Below are positions 37,934-46,844 of a stretch of 64,000 bases of DNA, one piece after another. Position 1 is the stretch's first letter. Every line of letters begins with the position of its first letter. A model generated the notes under the pieces. That model was not told the origin of the DNA. It searched no databases and saw only the letters and a list, made by a program, of their open reading frames with translations. Origin of the DNA: Acinetobacter junii CIP 64.5 (GTDB lineage Bacteria; Pseudomonadota; Gammaproteobacteria; Pseudomonadales; Moraxellaceae); the NCBI RefSeq assembly GCF_000368765.1, contig NZ_KB849655.1, positions 1,057,399-1,121,398 of the forward strand. The letters run 5' to 3'. A program made the position numbers and the translations under genes.

Positions 37934-39064
37934 TTAGAATTTAAATTCTAAACCTAATCCTGCTACAGGTTGCTTATCTTTTTTGTCCGCTTGTTCAAGC
38001 GTTAGATAACCTGCATAACCGTATGTTTTAACTTGTTTGCTAAATGCATAGTCAGCACCAGCAATCACTTGTTTGGCTTTGAAGTCTGCACTGTTGTCTT
38101 TGAAACTGGTATCGTTTTGGCTGTATTGAGCTTTCACTGTCCAGTTTTTAGACTGTGGAATGTTATATTCAGCACCAACTAACCAACCTTGTGCATCATC
38201 AATATTTTTAGCTTTTGCAGCCCATTTAGTTGCATCACCTGCATCAGCATAAGAAGTTTCTTCAACTTCTGAACTTTGATAAAGTGCTTTAAGCGCTAAA
38301 CCTTCAATTGGATTTAATCGGCCAATCGCACGAACTGTATTTGCAGCAGCAAACACTGATCCGCCAGCAATTTCAGGATCAGATGCATTTAAAATACCTT
38401 TACCTAAGAACGTACTTGGGATCGCTTTGTCATAACCAAGACCCGCAACAAAAAGTGGATTTTCATAAGTTACCGAAGCTGACCAAGCATCACCTAAGCC
38501 CTGACCTTCAACTTTAGCACCACCACTGCTTTGCTTAATCCCAGTCGCCTCACCTGTTGCCAGTAAAGCATTAAATTTAAATGCACCATCAAGAACTTTG
38601 ACTGCAGGTGACTCATAGATCACTACATTATCAATACGGTTTTCGCCAGTAAAAATCCCTGTTACATCTGCTTTGTTAGCAACATAGTTGTTGAAGGTAT
38701 CTACAACACTTGAGAGTTGCTTGACTGGTGTGTCATGTTTACCAATTTTAACTGTACCTAACTGAGCGTCTTTCAAACCAACAAAGCGGTTACGTTGGCT
38801 CCAATCAGTGGTATCGCCATCAGCACTTAAACCCCATTCTGCAGCATATACAGCGCTTAAACGATCAGTGAGTTTTTCATCGCCTTTAATCCCAATGAAC
38901 GAAATATTTGAGCTAATTTCCCAAACATCCTTATTTCCAATCGTTGCATTTTTTTCTGGTAAATAATCAACACTGGCATCAATCTCACCATAGATTGTTG
39001 GTGCTGCAAATGTTGATGTTGCGAGTAAACCAAGCACTGCTGCTGTTACAATTTTGATTTTCAT
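37934..39064 (-). CDS. Gram-negative general porin
   Basis: A 376-residue outer-membrane trimeric porin of the OmpC/OmpF-like (porin_4) class. Signal peptide MKIKIVTAAVLGLLATSTFAA with cleavage after TFA, then PTIYGEIDASVDYL, the usual first strand. Alternating short beta strands, an acidic loop near ADGDTTDWSQRNRFVGLK, and a C-terminal GLGLEFKF ending in Phe, required for BAM insertion. Specificity not assignable. Monocistronic with a strong terminator. Confidence 0.9.
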   Translation of the reverse strand: MKIKIVTAAVLGLLATSTFAAPTIYGEIDASVDYLPEKNATIGNKDVWEISSNISFIGIKGDEKLTDRLSAVYAAEWGLSADGDTTDWSQRNRFVGLKDAQLGTVKIGKHDTPVKQLSSVVDTFNNYVANKADVTGIFTGENRIDNVVIYESPAVKVLDGAFKFNALLATGEATGIKQSSGGAKVEGQGLGDAWSASVTYENPLFVAGLGYDKAIPSTFLGKGILNASDPEIAGGSVFAAANTVRAIGRLNPIEGLALKALYQSSEVEETSYADAGDATKWAAKAKNIDDAQGWLVGAEYNIPQSKNWTVKAQYSQNDTSFKDNSADFKAKQVIAGADYAFSKQVKTYGYAGYLTLEQADKKDKQPVAGLGLEFKF

Positions 39065-39377
39065 TGTTTACGTCCTAGCTAAATTTGTAACAAATCCTAC
39101 ACATTAACTTTATATGACAAAACGATTAAAATATTATTTATTTATTCTATTTTCGACTAAAGTTTAATTTTTAGCCGAGACTAACACCTTATCTTTTCTT
39201 ATTATATCCACACCAAAAAATATTTATTAGTCAGTAATTTACAATATTATTCATCATATTTTAGACTCAAGAAATAGAGCTAAAAAACAATTGAATGAAG
39301 AAATACATTTATCGAAAATCCTTATATTGTCACCTCAAAATATTACAGTTTAATATCCAAGCTTTATAAATTTGTAA
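39065..39377. other. Intergenic region upstream of the porin
   Basis: 313 bp, very AT-rich, between the porin start and the end of the MFS gene (both minus strand). No ORF, RNA or strong hairpin seen. It must contain the porin promoter and the 3' end of the MFS transcript. Confidence 0.4.
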
Positions 39378-40637
39378 TCAACCTTGATTAATATTTACAT
39401 ATTTCTTCCAATTAAAAATTGGTAGCAAACAAATGAATGATATTAGAAAAATTACAGACAAATAATTGTAATATCCAAGCAAATCACCAAGTAATCCACT
39501 TAGTAAATATAATAAACCACTGACTGTCGCCATAATTGAAACCTGCAAAGTAAAGTCAGTTCCCGCAAAGTGTTTACGGCTGTAACTCATAATTAAGCTG
39601 AGCATGACCACCAACAACATCGCGGAACATGCATCTTCAAAGGCGTTGATTGCATATATTACAGAAGAATCAATTTTTTTATTATGTTCAAATACATAAC
39701 CCAAATAAACATAGAAAAATAGACTTAGAATTTTTAACATAGAAAATATAATCAAGGCATATGCCTTAGACAGATATTTCAACACCCCCCCTGCAATTGC
39801 TGCGCCTAACAATGCAGCTACTGCACCTAAAATTGTAATATAAAGTCCAATTTGAGAAAAAGTTAAACCTAAATCAACAGCAAGTGGTTTTAATATAGGC
39901 CCTGTCAATCCATCAACAATCTTAAAAGTGATTAATACTAGCAACCATGCTTTTAACTGTGGAGACGAGCTAAAATAATGAAGATATTGTTTAATCGCAT
40001 CAATTTTTGAATGATTTGAACTGTTATTAGAATTTATCGATTTAATTCGTTCAGGTTCTTTATGAAATAAAATAGGAATGGTATTCAGGAATACTAAAAC
40101 CGCCAACAATAAAAATGTTTTTTGCCAATATAACCAATCCAAGCACCAAAGTACGACACCTCCACCGACGATAAACCCTAACCGAGAACCAATCACTTGA
40201 AAGGTATTACCCCAGTGTAATTGATCATTTTTAAGTAAATTAACAGCTAAAGCATCCGTCGCAATATCTTGTGTCGCACCTGTAAGATTTATACATAACA
40301 GCAAAGTAAAGAAGATTAATAAATACAGAGGTTGATCAAGTGCATGAATCGGAAAAAAGGACAATATCACCAAAATAACAACACTAGCGAATTGAGTAGG
40401 AATAATCCAACTGCGATAGTGACCTAAATTCGAGATTGCATAACGATCAACATATACAGCCCAAAAGATTTTGATCGACCACGGCAACATCAATAATCCA
40501 AAACCGCCAATATGTGCCAGAGATACACCTTGAGATCTTAAAATCACAGGTAAAGCATGTGTCATAAAACCGACAGGTAAACCTTGTGCCCAATACAACG
40601 AAAATAGCAATAAATAGATTTGACGAAGATTAGGCAT
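39378..40637 (-). CDS. MFS transporter, AmpG/RhtX-FptX-like
   Basis: 419 residues, twelve predicted membrane helices. The opening LYWAQGLPVGFMTHALPVIL, then GGFGLLMLPWSIKIFWAVYVDRY resembles the AmpG and RhtX/FptX (siderophore uptake) group, which carry muropeptides or siderophores inward. TQDIATDALAVNLL fits the same group. No siderophore genes lie nearby, so the substrate is open. The central loop (EPERIKSINSNNSSNHSKID) is hydrophilic as expected between the two halves. Confidence 0.82.
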   Translation of the reverse strand: MPNLRQIYLLLFSLYWAQGLPVGFMTHALPVILRSQGVSLAHIGGFGLLMLPWSIKIFWAVYVDRYAISNLGHYRSWIIPTQFASVVILVILSFFPIHALDQPLYLLIFFTLLLCINLTGATQDIATDALAVNLLKNDQLHWGNTFQVIGSRLGFIVGGGVVLWCLDWLYWQKTFLLLAVLVFLNTIPILFHKEPERIKSINSNNSSNHSKIDAIKQYLHYFSSSPQLKAWLLVLITFKIVDGLTGPILKPLAVDLGLTFSQIGLYITILGAVAALLGAAIAGGVLKYLSKAYALIIFSMLKILSLFFYVYLGYVFEHNKKIDSSVIYAINAFEDACSAMLLVVMLSLIMSYSRKHFAGTDFTLQVSIMATVSGLLYLLSGLLGDLLGYYNYLSVIFLISFICLLPIFNWKKYVNINQG

Positions 40638-40781
40638 GTAAGGCTGTTCCTAAAGTATTTCTTTGTAAGTTCAACTATCTAATCCTCTCAAAACCACCAC
40701 AATAAAATCTCATTTTTTGCCAATGCGATGCAGATAGTGAGAGTTTAAGATGATTAAAGTTGTCATTATTTTTCTGAACCT

Positions 40782-41408
40782 ATGTCACAACATTTTCCTG
40801 AATTACCGCCTCTAGTACCACAAAGAGGAACCAGTTACAGCCGTGCATTGTGTAAGAAACTCTTTCTAAGTCAAGGTTGGAAAGTGGTTGGTGAAATTCC
40901 AAACTTACCCAAAGCAGTCGCTATTATCTCACCACATACGTCTAATATTGATGGGTGGTACGGTTTTCTTGCGATTGGCGGTTTGGGGCTCAAGATTACG
41001 GTTCTAGGCAAAGATACACTATTTAAGCCTCCATTTAAGCCCCTTCTCAACTGGGCGGGATTAATCCCTGTGCATCGTGACAGTACCAATGGTTTGACTG
41101 AACAGGTCGTTGCGGAAATTCAAAAGTGCGATCGAATCTGGGTCGGAATGGCACCTGAAGGTACGCGTAAAAAAGCCGAAAAAATGAAAAGTGGTTTCTA
41201 CCATATTGCACATGCAGCAGGCATTCCGATTGTGATGTTTTCTTTTGATTATGACCACAAAACGATTTACTGCTTAGGTGCCTTTACGCCAACAGGTCAT
41301 TATCAACAAGATCTTGAAAAAATTATGGGTTTTTACCAAGGACATTTTTCTCCCAAAAATCCAAATTGGTTAGCAGAGCCATTACAAAAACTTGTGAAAA
41401 AAAACTAG
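40782..41408 (+). CDS. Acyltransferase of the PlsC/AGPAT family
   Basis: A 208-residue membrane-associated acyltransferase. Motif I is SPHTSNIDGW (H-x4-D, about 50-59); motif III is APEGTRKKAEKMKSGFYHIA (EGTR). It lacks a long N-terminal membrane helix and is shorter than PlsC (about 245), as in the small family of putative 1-acylglycerol-3-phosphate acyltransferases. Exact acceptor unknown. Followed closely by a patatin-like lipoprotein gene on the same strand; both could act on phospholipid. Confidence 0.85.
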   Translation: MSQHFPELPPLVPQRGTSYSRALCKKLFLSQGWKVVGEIPNLPKAVAIISPHTSNIDGWYGFLAIGGLGLKITVLGKDTLFKPPFKPLLNWAGLIPVHRDSTNGLTEQVVAEIQKCDRIWVGMAPEGTRKKAEKMKSGFYHIAHAAGIPIVMFSFDYDHKTIYCLGAFTPTGHYQQDLEKIMGFYQGHFSPKNPNWLAEPLQKLVKKN

Positions 41409-41470
41409 AAAATCGAGGGCAAATCTGCTGAGATGTGCCCATCTTTTCGTCGATTTTATCTCCTTTTGAT

Positions 41471-42388
41471 ATGAAAATTGCTCAACTCTCCTGTTTAGCA
41501 CTTGTTAGCTTGACATTATTTGGTTGTGATCAAGTTGCAAAAAAAACGCCACCAACTTCAACCTTAAAAGCACGTGAGCCCGTGATTGCTCTAGCATTAG
41601 GCGGTGGCGGTGCTAAAGGCTTTTCACATATTGGCGTCATCAAAGTCCTTGAGTCACATGGCATTAAAGCTAAAATTGTGACCGGCACCAGTGCTGGCAG
41701 CTTTGTTGGTAGCATTTATGCAAGTGGGCAAACGCCTTATCAGATGCAAAGTCTTGCATTAAAACTACAAGAGTCTGACATCCGTGATCTCACCTTAAAT
41801 AGCCAAGGTTTTATCATGGGGCAAAAACTTCAGAATTATGTCAACAGTCAAGTTGCCAACAAGCCGATTGAGAAATTCCCAATACGTTTTACTGCTGTAG
41901 CAACTCGTTTAGACAACGGCAAGAAAGCTGAATTTATTAAAGGCAATGCAGGTCAAGCTGTACGTGCATCATGTAGTATTCCAAATGTCTTTGTGCCAAC
42001 GGTCATCGGTGGTACCAAATATGTCGACGGTGGTTTAGTCAGCCCTATTCCTGTAAAAACAGCGAAAGATATGGGTGCTGATATCGTAATCGCGGTTGAT
42101 ATTTCTGCGCGTCCTACAGGTGATAAACCCATGAATATGTGGGGATTACTAGATCAGACGATTAATATCATGGGTCAGCAAAGTATTAACGAAGAACTTA
42201 ATCAAGCTACTGTCGTGATTCAGCCGAAAGTCGGTCATCTCGGTGTACTTGATCTAAAATCAAGTAACCAAGCTATCTTAGAAGGTGAAAAGGCGGCTCA
42301 AGCCAAGATCACAGCGATCCGAGCTGCAATTACTAACTTCAAAAAATCCCCTGCAGCATTTAAACCTGCCCCTCGACCAAAATTCTAA
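41471..42388 (+). CDS. Patatin-like phospholipase lipoprotein
   Basis: About 305 residues. Lipoprotein signal with lipobox LFGC (about 15-18). The patatin domain has the oxyanion stretch LGGGGAKGFSHIG, the nucleophile in GTSAG (G-x-S-x-G) and the catalytic Asp in DGGLVSPIP, so the Ser-Asp dyad is complete. ATG 41471 gives the signal peptide; the longer frame from GTG 41435 does not. Related to RssA/YlbK-type hydrolases. Probably attached in the periplasm or outer membrane. Confidence 0.88.
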   Translation: MKIAQLSCLALVSLTLFGCDQVAKKTPPTSTLKAREPVIALALGGGGAKGFSHIGVIKVLESHGIKAKIVTGTSAGSFVGSIYASGQTPYQMQSLALKLQESDIRDLTLNSQGFIMGQKLQNYVNSQVANKPIEKFPIRFTAVATRLDNGKKAEFIKGNAGQAVRASCSIPNVFVPTVIGGTKYVDGGLVSPIPVKTAKDMGADIVIAVDISARPTGDKPMNMWGLLDQTINIMGQQSINEELNQATVVIQPKVGHLGVLDLKSSNQAILEGEKAAQAKITAIRAAITNFKKSPAAFKPAPRPKF

Positions 42389-42441
42389 AACACATTCATT
42401 ATCTTTATATATTCATAAAGATAATCATCTGTTACAGTGCT

Positions 42442-42465
42442 AGAGGTGAATATTTTTTCACCTCT
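42442..42465 (+). terminator. Hairpin between the patatin and nfeD genes
   Basis: AGAGGTGAA and TTCACCTCT with a T-rich loop. A second AT-only hairpin (ATTATCTTTAT / ATAAAGATAAT, 42398-42425) lies just before it. They may end the patatin transcript; neither has a good T tail. Confidence 0.4.
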
Positions 42466-42494
42466 ATTTACCGTTTAACGATACGAGCAAATCT

Positions 42495-42956
42495 ATGGAA
42501 TTTGTAGTTGAGCCTTGGCACTGGTTGGTATTAGGTATTTTGTTAATTCTTTCAGAATTGGTATTACCTGCATTTGCTGCACTATGGTTTGGTATAGCAG
42601 CAGTGATGGTGTGTATTTTACTTTGGCTTTTCCCAATGATGGGCTTTACCACTCAAGTGATCACTTGGGGGATTTTATCGATTTTATGTACGATTCTTTG
42701 GTTTAAATTTATAAAACCACTCTCAATTGATAAGACCAAAGCGGGTTTATCCCGTGAAGCAACCATTGGTCAAGTGGGGATGGTCATCCAAACTGGACTG
42801 GATCACAGTCAAATCGTGGTGCGTTTTCCAATGCCTGTACTCGGCTCTGATGAGTGGAACTGTCGAAGCACAGCTCCTGTAAAAGTCGGAGATCGTGTTC
42901 GTGTTATTGATATCATGGGTAATGATTTAGTTGTTCAACCGCATAGCACTTCATAA
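42495..42956 (+). CDS. NfeD-family membrane protein
   Basis: 153 residues: membrane segments in the first half (about 10-75), then a soluble OB-fold domain (about 85-150; GQVGMVIQTGLDHSQIVVRFPMPVLGSDEWNC, in part DEWNCRS). NfeD proteins pair with SPFH proteins, and such a gene follows 18 bp downstream. The short NfeD1b type, without protease. Acts in membrane microdomain organisation or quality control. Confidence 0.9.
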   Translation: MEFVVEPWHWLVLGILLILSELVLPAFAALWFGIAAVMVCILLWLFPMMGFTTQVITWGILSILCTILWFKFIKPLSIDKTKAGLSREATIGQVGMVIQTGLDHSQIVVRFPMPVLGSDEWNCRSTAPVKVGDRVRVIDIMGNDLVVQPHSTS

Positions 42957-42974
42957 ACATAAAGAGGGTTTCTA

Positions 42975-43823
42975 ATGTCTGTCGGTACTATTGTTGTTTT
43001 AGCGCTCTTCGCTTTTGTTGGTATAACCATTTTTAAAGGGGTTCGAATTGTTCCCCAAGGTTATAAATGGATTGTTCAACGTCTTGGTAAATACCATACC
43101 ACGTTGAATCCGGGTCTCAATTTTGTGATTCCATATGTAGATGAAGTTGCATATAAAATCACGACGAAAGATATTGTCTTAGATATTCCATCACAAGAAG
43201 TGATCACACGTGATAATGCAGTGTTAGTGATGAATGCCGTTGCTTATATCAATCTGACCACACCTGAAAAAGCCGTGTATGGTATCGAAAACTATACTTG
43301 GGCGATTCAAAATCTTGTACAAACTTCTCTGCGCTCGATCGTAGGTGAAATGGATTTGGATGATGCCTTGTCGTCACGTGATCATATCAAAGCGAAATTA
43401 AAGGCTGCTATTTCAGATGATATTTCTGATTGGGGGATTACACTTAAAACTGTAGAAATTCAAGATATTCAACCATCACATACGATGCAATCTGCAATGG
43501 AAGCACAGGCTGCAGCTGAACGTCAGCGTCGTGCAACTGTTACGAAAGCTGATGGTGAAAAACAAGCAGCGATTTTGGAAGCTGAAGGACGTCTCGAAGC
43601 CTCTCGTCGTGATGCAGAAGCTCAAGTTGTTCTTGCAGAAGCATCAGAGAAAGCAATTAATATGGTGACCAATGCTGTTGGCGACAAAGAAATTCCTGTT
43701 GCTTACCTATTGGGCGAACAATATGTAAAAGCTATGCAAGATATGGCGAAATCGAATAATGCAAAAACAGTGGTTTTACCAGCCGATGTTTTAAATACAA
43801 TTCGTGGTCTTATGGGACGTTAA
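42975..43823 (+). CDS. SPFH/stomatin family protein (QmcA-like)
   Basis: A 282-residue membrane-anchored protein. One N-terminal helix (about 3-20), then the SPFH domain (VPQGYKWIVQRLGKYHTTLNPGLNFVIPYVDEV, in part GKYHTTLNPGLNFVIPY) and a coiled coil (AAAERQRRATVTKADGEKQA, in part). Similar to E. coli QmcA, slightly shorter (305 there). Works with the upstream NfeD protein as a lipid-raft-like scaffold. AGAGGG ribosome site before ATG 42975. Confidence 0.92.
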   Translation: MSVGTIVVLALFAFVGITIFKGVRIVPQGYKWIVQRLGKYHTTLNPGLNFVIPYVDEVAYKITTKDIVLDIPSQEVITRDNAVLVMNAVAYINLTTPEKAVYGIENYTWAIQNLVQTSLRSIVGEMDLDDALSSRDHIKAKLKAAISDDISDWGITLKTVEIQDIQPSHTMQSAMEAQAAAERQRRATVTKADGEKQAAILEAEGRLEASRRDAEAQVVLAEASEKAINMVTNAVGDKEIPVAYLLGEQYVKAMQDMAKSNNAKTVVLPADVLNTIRGLMGR

Positions 43824-43844
43824 TTGTTTTTAACGTTTTATTTG

Positions 43845-43878
43845 CAAAAAAAGCCATGATCATCATGGCTTTTTTTTG
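43845..43878. terminator. Bidirectional terminator between the SPFH and DUF3817 genes
   Basis: AGCCATGAT and ATCATGGCT flanked by seven A on the left and eight T on the right; serves both converging genes. Confidence 0.9.
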
Positions 43879-43892
43879 TACTTGAGTACATC

Positions 43893-44204
43893 TTACTCTG
43901 CGATCAACGTTGAATGATCTTTTTCGGCTAATTGCTTAACTTTACGATCAAAGATAAAAGGGCCAAATGGTAAAATGGCAGCAATCAAGCCCAAATTAAA
44001 GATTGACAGAGACCATTTCATTCGATGGCAAACAACTAAAAGCATCACAAGGAATAGTACAAATAAAACACCATGCCCCATCCCAATATATTTGACAAAA
44101 ACAGGATTTCCCCAAATATACTTAATCGGCATGGCAACGCCGAGCAATAATAAAAATGAAATGCCTTCAAGCGTTCCCACAAACCGTAAAGCTTGTACGT
44201 TCAT
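43893..44204 (-). CDS. DUF3817 small membrane protein
   Basis: About 103 residues with three membrane helices. LRFVGTLEGISFLLLLGVAMPIKYIWG (in part EGISFLLLLGVAMPIKY) and GMGHGVLFVLF are the DUF3817 signature. Function unknown. ATG 44204 follows GGGGAAG and fits the family start better than TTG 44216. It lies 13 bp downstream of ispA and is probably co-transcribed. Confidence 0.85.
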   Translation of the reverse strand: MNVQALRFVGTLEGISFLLLLGVAMPIKYIWGNPVFVKYIGMGHGVLFVLFLVMLLVVCHRMKWSLSIFNLGLIAAILPFGPFIFDRKVKQLAEKDHSTLIAE

Positions 44205-44217
44205 ATACTTCCCCAAA

Positions 44218-45129
44218 TTAATTTTTTCGATCTAATAAAAATTTAGAAATCTCAATCAACTCTTTGGCATTTTCACCAAAGTATTCTAATGCTTCAAATG
44301 CTTGATCATGTAAGGTTTGTGCATAGGCTTGTGCTTGCTCTAAACCCATTAAAGCAGGATATGTTGATTTTTGGACTTGTTCATCTTTGCCTGCGGTTTT
44401 ACCTAAGGTTTCAGTGCTCGCCGTAATATCCAAAATGTCATCCTGAACTTGGAAAGCTAAGCCAATGCTCTGACCAAACTGACGTAATTTTGGAATCGCC
44501 TGATCTGTGCCAGAGTAAATAGTCACAGCGCCCATCATGATGGCAGCCTGAATTAAAGCACCTGTCTTATTACGGTGAATATTTTCCAATTCATCTTGGG
44601 CAACATGCTTACCTTCAGCTTGGAGATCCAAAACCTGACCGCAAACCATCTTTGAACTTGCTGTAGCTAAGATTTGCATTTGCTTGAGAACAACAGCTGC
44701 ATCTGTACCTTGTGCCTGATCGTCAAATAAACGACTGCCTAAAATCTCAAATGCCATCGATTGCAGAATATCACCTGCCAACAAAGCAGTATCTTCACCA
44801 AATGCAACATGACAAGTCGGTTGACCACGACGCAGTAAATCATTATCCATACAAGGCAAATCATCATGTGCGAGTGAGTAGCAATGAATCAGTTCTACTG
44901 CGACAGCTGCACGACGTGCGGCAGCAAAGTTTTGGTTGGCCTGTAACGAAGCTGCCGCATAACATAAAGCTGGGCGGACTCTTTTACCACCAAGCATAAC
45001 GGCATGGTGAACAGCTGCTTTGAGTGGTTCTGGGAGAGAAAATGCAGCCAATGCTGTCAATAAATCTTGTTGAATACGTTGTTGAGCTTGTTTTAAAACA
45101 TCCGCATTAACTGGAGAAATAGACGACAC
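44218..45129 (-). CDS. ispA: Farnesyl diphosphate synthase IspA
   Basis: A 303-residue prenyl synthase making C15 farnesyl diphosphate from IPP and DMAPP/GPP; its product is the primer for IspB in this same window. First Asp motif is HDDLPCMDNDDLRRG (DDxx(xx)D with the bacterial two-residue insert), second is QVQDDILDITA; GGKRVRPALCY is also present. Length normal for bacterial type II FPP synthase (about 300). Followed by the DUF3817 gene. Confidence 0.93.
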   Translation of the reverse strand: MSSISPVNADVLKQAQQRIQQDLLTALAAFSLPEPLKAAVHHAVMLGGKRVRPALCYAAASLQANQNFAAARRAAVAVELIHCYSLAHDDLPCMDNDLLRRGQPTCHVAFGEDTALLAGDILQSMAFEILGSRLFDDQAQGTDAAVVLKQMQILATASSKMVCGQVLDLQAEGKHVAQDELENIHRNKTGALIQAAIMMGAVTIYSGTDQAIPKLRQFGQSIGLAFQVQDDILDITASTETLGKTAGKDEQVQKSTYPALMGLEQAQAYAQTLHDQAFEALEYFGENAKELIEISKFLLDRKN

Positions 45130-45240
45130 AATTGCCTCGAAAAATGAATAAATGAAGAAGTGACAGCATCTGTCAGAATGGCAACATCATATCACTATTT
45201 ATCCCGATAGATTATCTTTGTATTTTCAAGCTATACAAAA

Positions 45241-45270
45241 TAAAAACACCTCCAAATGGAGGTGTTTAAA
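45241..45270 (-). terminator. Terminator of prpF
   Basis: AAACACCTCCA and TGGAGGTGTTT with a 2-nt centre and T-rich minus-strand tail (TTTTTATTTT). Lies 16 bp past the prpF stop. Confidence 0.85.
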
Positions 45271-45285
45271 ACTGATGAAAACGGC

Positions 45286-46473
45286 TTAGAAGGTATCACC
45301 TGGTACACGAACCCAACCTTCCATCAGAACACGTGCACTACGACTCATTATGGCTTTTTTCACAGCCCATTTTCCATCAATCAACTCAGCTTGAGCACCA
45401 ACACGTAACGTGCCTGATGGATGTCCAAAACGAACCGCTTCACGCTCACCACCACCAGCAGCTAAATTCACTAACGTACCAGGAATCGCAGCAGCAGTAC
45501 CAATTGCAACTGCAGCAGTTCCCATCATGGCATGGTGAAGTTTACCCATTGATAGTGCACGTACTAATAAGTCAACATCAGCAGCTTCAACTGTTTTACC
45601 ACTTGATGATGTATAGGTTTTTGGTTGAGATACAAAAGCAATCTTCGGAGTATGCTGACGCGCAGCAGCTTCAGAGATGTCTTTAATCAAACCCATTTGA
45701 ACAGCACCATACGCACGGATTTTTTCAAAACGAGCTAGTGCTGCGGCATCACCATTAATATGATCTTGTAATTCAGTGCCTTGATAACCAATCGCTTCTG
45801 CATTTAAGAAAATAGTTGGAATACCTGCATTAATGAAAGTTGCTTGGAAAGTACCGATCTCAGGTACCACCAATTCATCAACAACATTTCCTGTAGGGAA
45901 CATATCCCCACCTTCTTCACCATCATCAGCAGGATCTAAAAATTCGATTTGAACTTCTGCCGCAGGGAAAGTGACACCATCTAATTCAAAATCACCTGTT
46001 TCTTGAACTTGACCATTGGTCACTGGAACGTGCGCAATAATGGTTTTTTGAATATTCTTCTGCCAAATACGAACTGTGCAAATTCCATTTTCAGGAATAC
46101 GAGCTGCATCCACCAAACCATTTGAAATTGCAAAAGAACCTACAGCAGCAGTGAGGTTTCCGCAGTTACCACTCCAATCTACAAAAGGCTGATCAATTGA
46201 AACCTGTCCAAATAAATAATCAACATCATGTTCAGGCTGTGTACTTTTAGCCAAAATTACCGTTTTACTGGTACTTGAGGTCGCCCCTCCCATACCATCG
46301 ATTTGTTTACCGTATGGGTCAGGACTACCAATCACACGGAGAAGAAGTTGATCACGTGCTTTGCCTGCTACTTGTGCCGCTTCAGGTAAATCATCAAGTT
46401 TGAAAAAAACACCCTTACTTGTGCCACCACGCATATATGTTGCAGGGACTTTGATTTGCGGTACTGAGCTCAT
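45286..46473 (-). CDS. prpF: PrpF-family aconitate/2-methylaconitate isomerase
   Basis: A 395-residue isomerase of the diaminopimelate-epimerase fold. Family start PATYMRGGTSKGVFF and the catalytic Cys in SGNCGNLTAAVGSFA are present, plus GMGGATSSTSKT. PrpF works with AcnD in the 2-methylcitrate cycle for propionate, but no prpB, prpC or acnD is adjacent, so it may belong to the related 4-oxalomesaconate tautomerase or other branch. The symbol is by sequence family only. Monocistronic with its own terminator. Confidence 0.8.
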   Translation of the reverse strand: MSSVPQIKVPATYMRGGTSKGVFFKLDDLPEAAQVAGKARDQLLLRVIGSPDPYGKQIDGMGGATSSTSKTVILAKSTQPEHDVDYLFGQVSIDQPFVDWSGNCGNLTAAVGSFAISNGLVDAARIPENGICTVRIWQKNIQKTIIAHVPVTNGQVQETGDFELDGVTFPAAEVQIEFLDPADDGEEGGDMFPTGNVVDELVVPEIGTFQATFINAGIPTIFLNAEAIGYQGTELQDHINGDAAALARFEKIRAYGAVQMGLIKDISEAAARQHTPKIAFVSQPKTYTSSSGKTVEAADVDLLVRALSMGKLHHAMMGTAAVAIGTAAAIPGTLVNLAAGGGEREAVRFGHPSGTLRVGAQAELIDGKWAVKKAIMSRSARVLMEGWVRVPGDTF

Positions 46474-46844
46474 GTCAATTTCATCCTTTTATCATGTTCT
46501 TGGTGCAAGTAAATCTTGAGTCTAAAATTACTGCACAGCAATAAAATATGCCATACGACCAATTGCTTTTCGGTCAATTGTTATGGGTAAAATGTGCTCA
46601 CTATATTGAGTATTTTTGTACAAATTAACAATGGCATCGAAACATTTATACGCGGTTTAAAAATCAAGTGCCCGATTTAAATGCTCAGAAAACAAACTTC
46701 ACTTAGTTTACTATTCACCCAAATATAAGATTTTAAATGAATTTTAAAAACAACTTTCCAGTCATAGCCTGTCTGTACTTTTACTAGTCGAAAATCATTC
46801 AATCTATTAGAATAATCCACTTATTCCTCGTCGAGCTCAGTCCT
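46474..46844. other. Divergent intergenic region prpF / amino acid permease
   Basis: 371 bp without a gene. AGGATG 10 nt before the prpF ATG is its ribosome site. A near-palindrome around 46560-46585 (CCAATTGC ... CAATTG) may be regulatory. Otherwise AT-rich with no clear promoter consensus. Confidence 0.4.
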